DNA of 40,969 nt from Amycolatopsis keratiniphila subsp. keratiniphila (GTDB taxonomy: Bacteria > Actinomycetota > Actinomycetes > Mycobacteriales > Pseudonocardiaceae). The stretch spans positions 1-40,969 of the forward strand of contig NZ_LQMT02000027.1 of assembly GCF_001620365.2 (NCBI RefSeq), in the 5' to 3' direction. Position numbers and translations under genes: made by a program. Below, piece by piece: positions 40,922 to 40,969 of the stretch (positions are counted from its first letter, which is position 1; every line of letters begins with the position of its first letter). The notes under the pieces are model-generated. The model worked only from the letters and a program-made list of their open reading frames with translations. It was not told where the DNA came from and ran no database searches.

Positions 40922-40969
40922 CGTCGGCCGTGGCCGGGCCCGGTGCCACCCTGGCGATCATGTCGCGAA

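Noticed and set aside
40960..40969. ATG near the right edge as a new gene start
   Set aside because: Only three codons remain in the window, too little to support a gene.

Overview
The window reads as a chromosomal segment of a high-GC actinomycete, most likely an Amycolatopsis-like member of the Pseudonocardiaceae. Support comes from very high GC at third codon positions, many GTG and some TTG starts, abundant leaderless -10 to start-codon spacing, a fused CydD-CydC exporter, F420-type flavin oxidoreductases, IdeR-type iron boxes, a DevR-type regulator and short nested-palindrome repeats of a kind I associate (from memory, unchecked) with Amycolatopsis. Gene order is mostly core or conserved-accessory. 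I see no tRNA, rRNA, transposase, phage module or CRISPR array.

Layout. 1-54: a long perfect hairpin whose two arms each resemble an iron box. 62-2084 (minus): a CPBP membrane protease, then arginine deiminase. 2108-3357: a PPOX/F420 protein converging on an iron-box-controlled DUF2470 (HugZ-like) protein. 3452-5569: tandem paralogous membrane proteins of unknown family. 5562-8132 (minus): an anchored substrate-binding/VWA protein with a coiled-coil membrane partner. 8249-11002: homogentisate dioxygenase divergent from a conserved unknown gene coupled to an IclR regulator. 11007-12357 (minus): a DUF998 membrane protein and a GDT1/TMEM165-type cation transporter. 12534-13487: an S41 protease.

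13569-20790 is the main metabolic block: cydA, cydB, fused cydDC and a GAF histidine kinase. The last three junctions overlap or abut, so cytochrome bd, its assembly exporter and a DevS-like kinase look co-expressed. A DevR/DosR-like box lies upstream of cydA, and an orphan DevR-like response regulator sits at 29231-29857. Together these suggest an oxygen or redox circuit. The cydA-cydB gap holds a DnaA-box cluster and one copy of the nested palindrome. A different 57-bp palindrome sits in frame inside cydDC.

20874-23995: an Excalibur surface protein overlapping a class F sortase, a histidine-phosphatase-fold protein with a degenerate motif, and a secreted HAD phosphatase. 24069-29255: a lower-GC multi-pass membrane protein, a STAND/TPR NTPase and a GT-B-like glycosyltransferase with a 10-nt homopolymer at its 5' end. 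29231-32775 (minus): DevR-like regulator, secreted M14 carboxypeptidase and a MazG-like hydrolase. 32896-36853: a NIT-type sensor lacking a kinase domain, a helical-repeat protein and an acidic DUF1841-like protein. 36865-37035: a 56-residue membrane protein. 37300-40655: coaA, a macro-domain protein, pheA and a histidine phosphatase. 40656-40969 has no gene but is dense in palindromes, including the second copy of the nested repeat.
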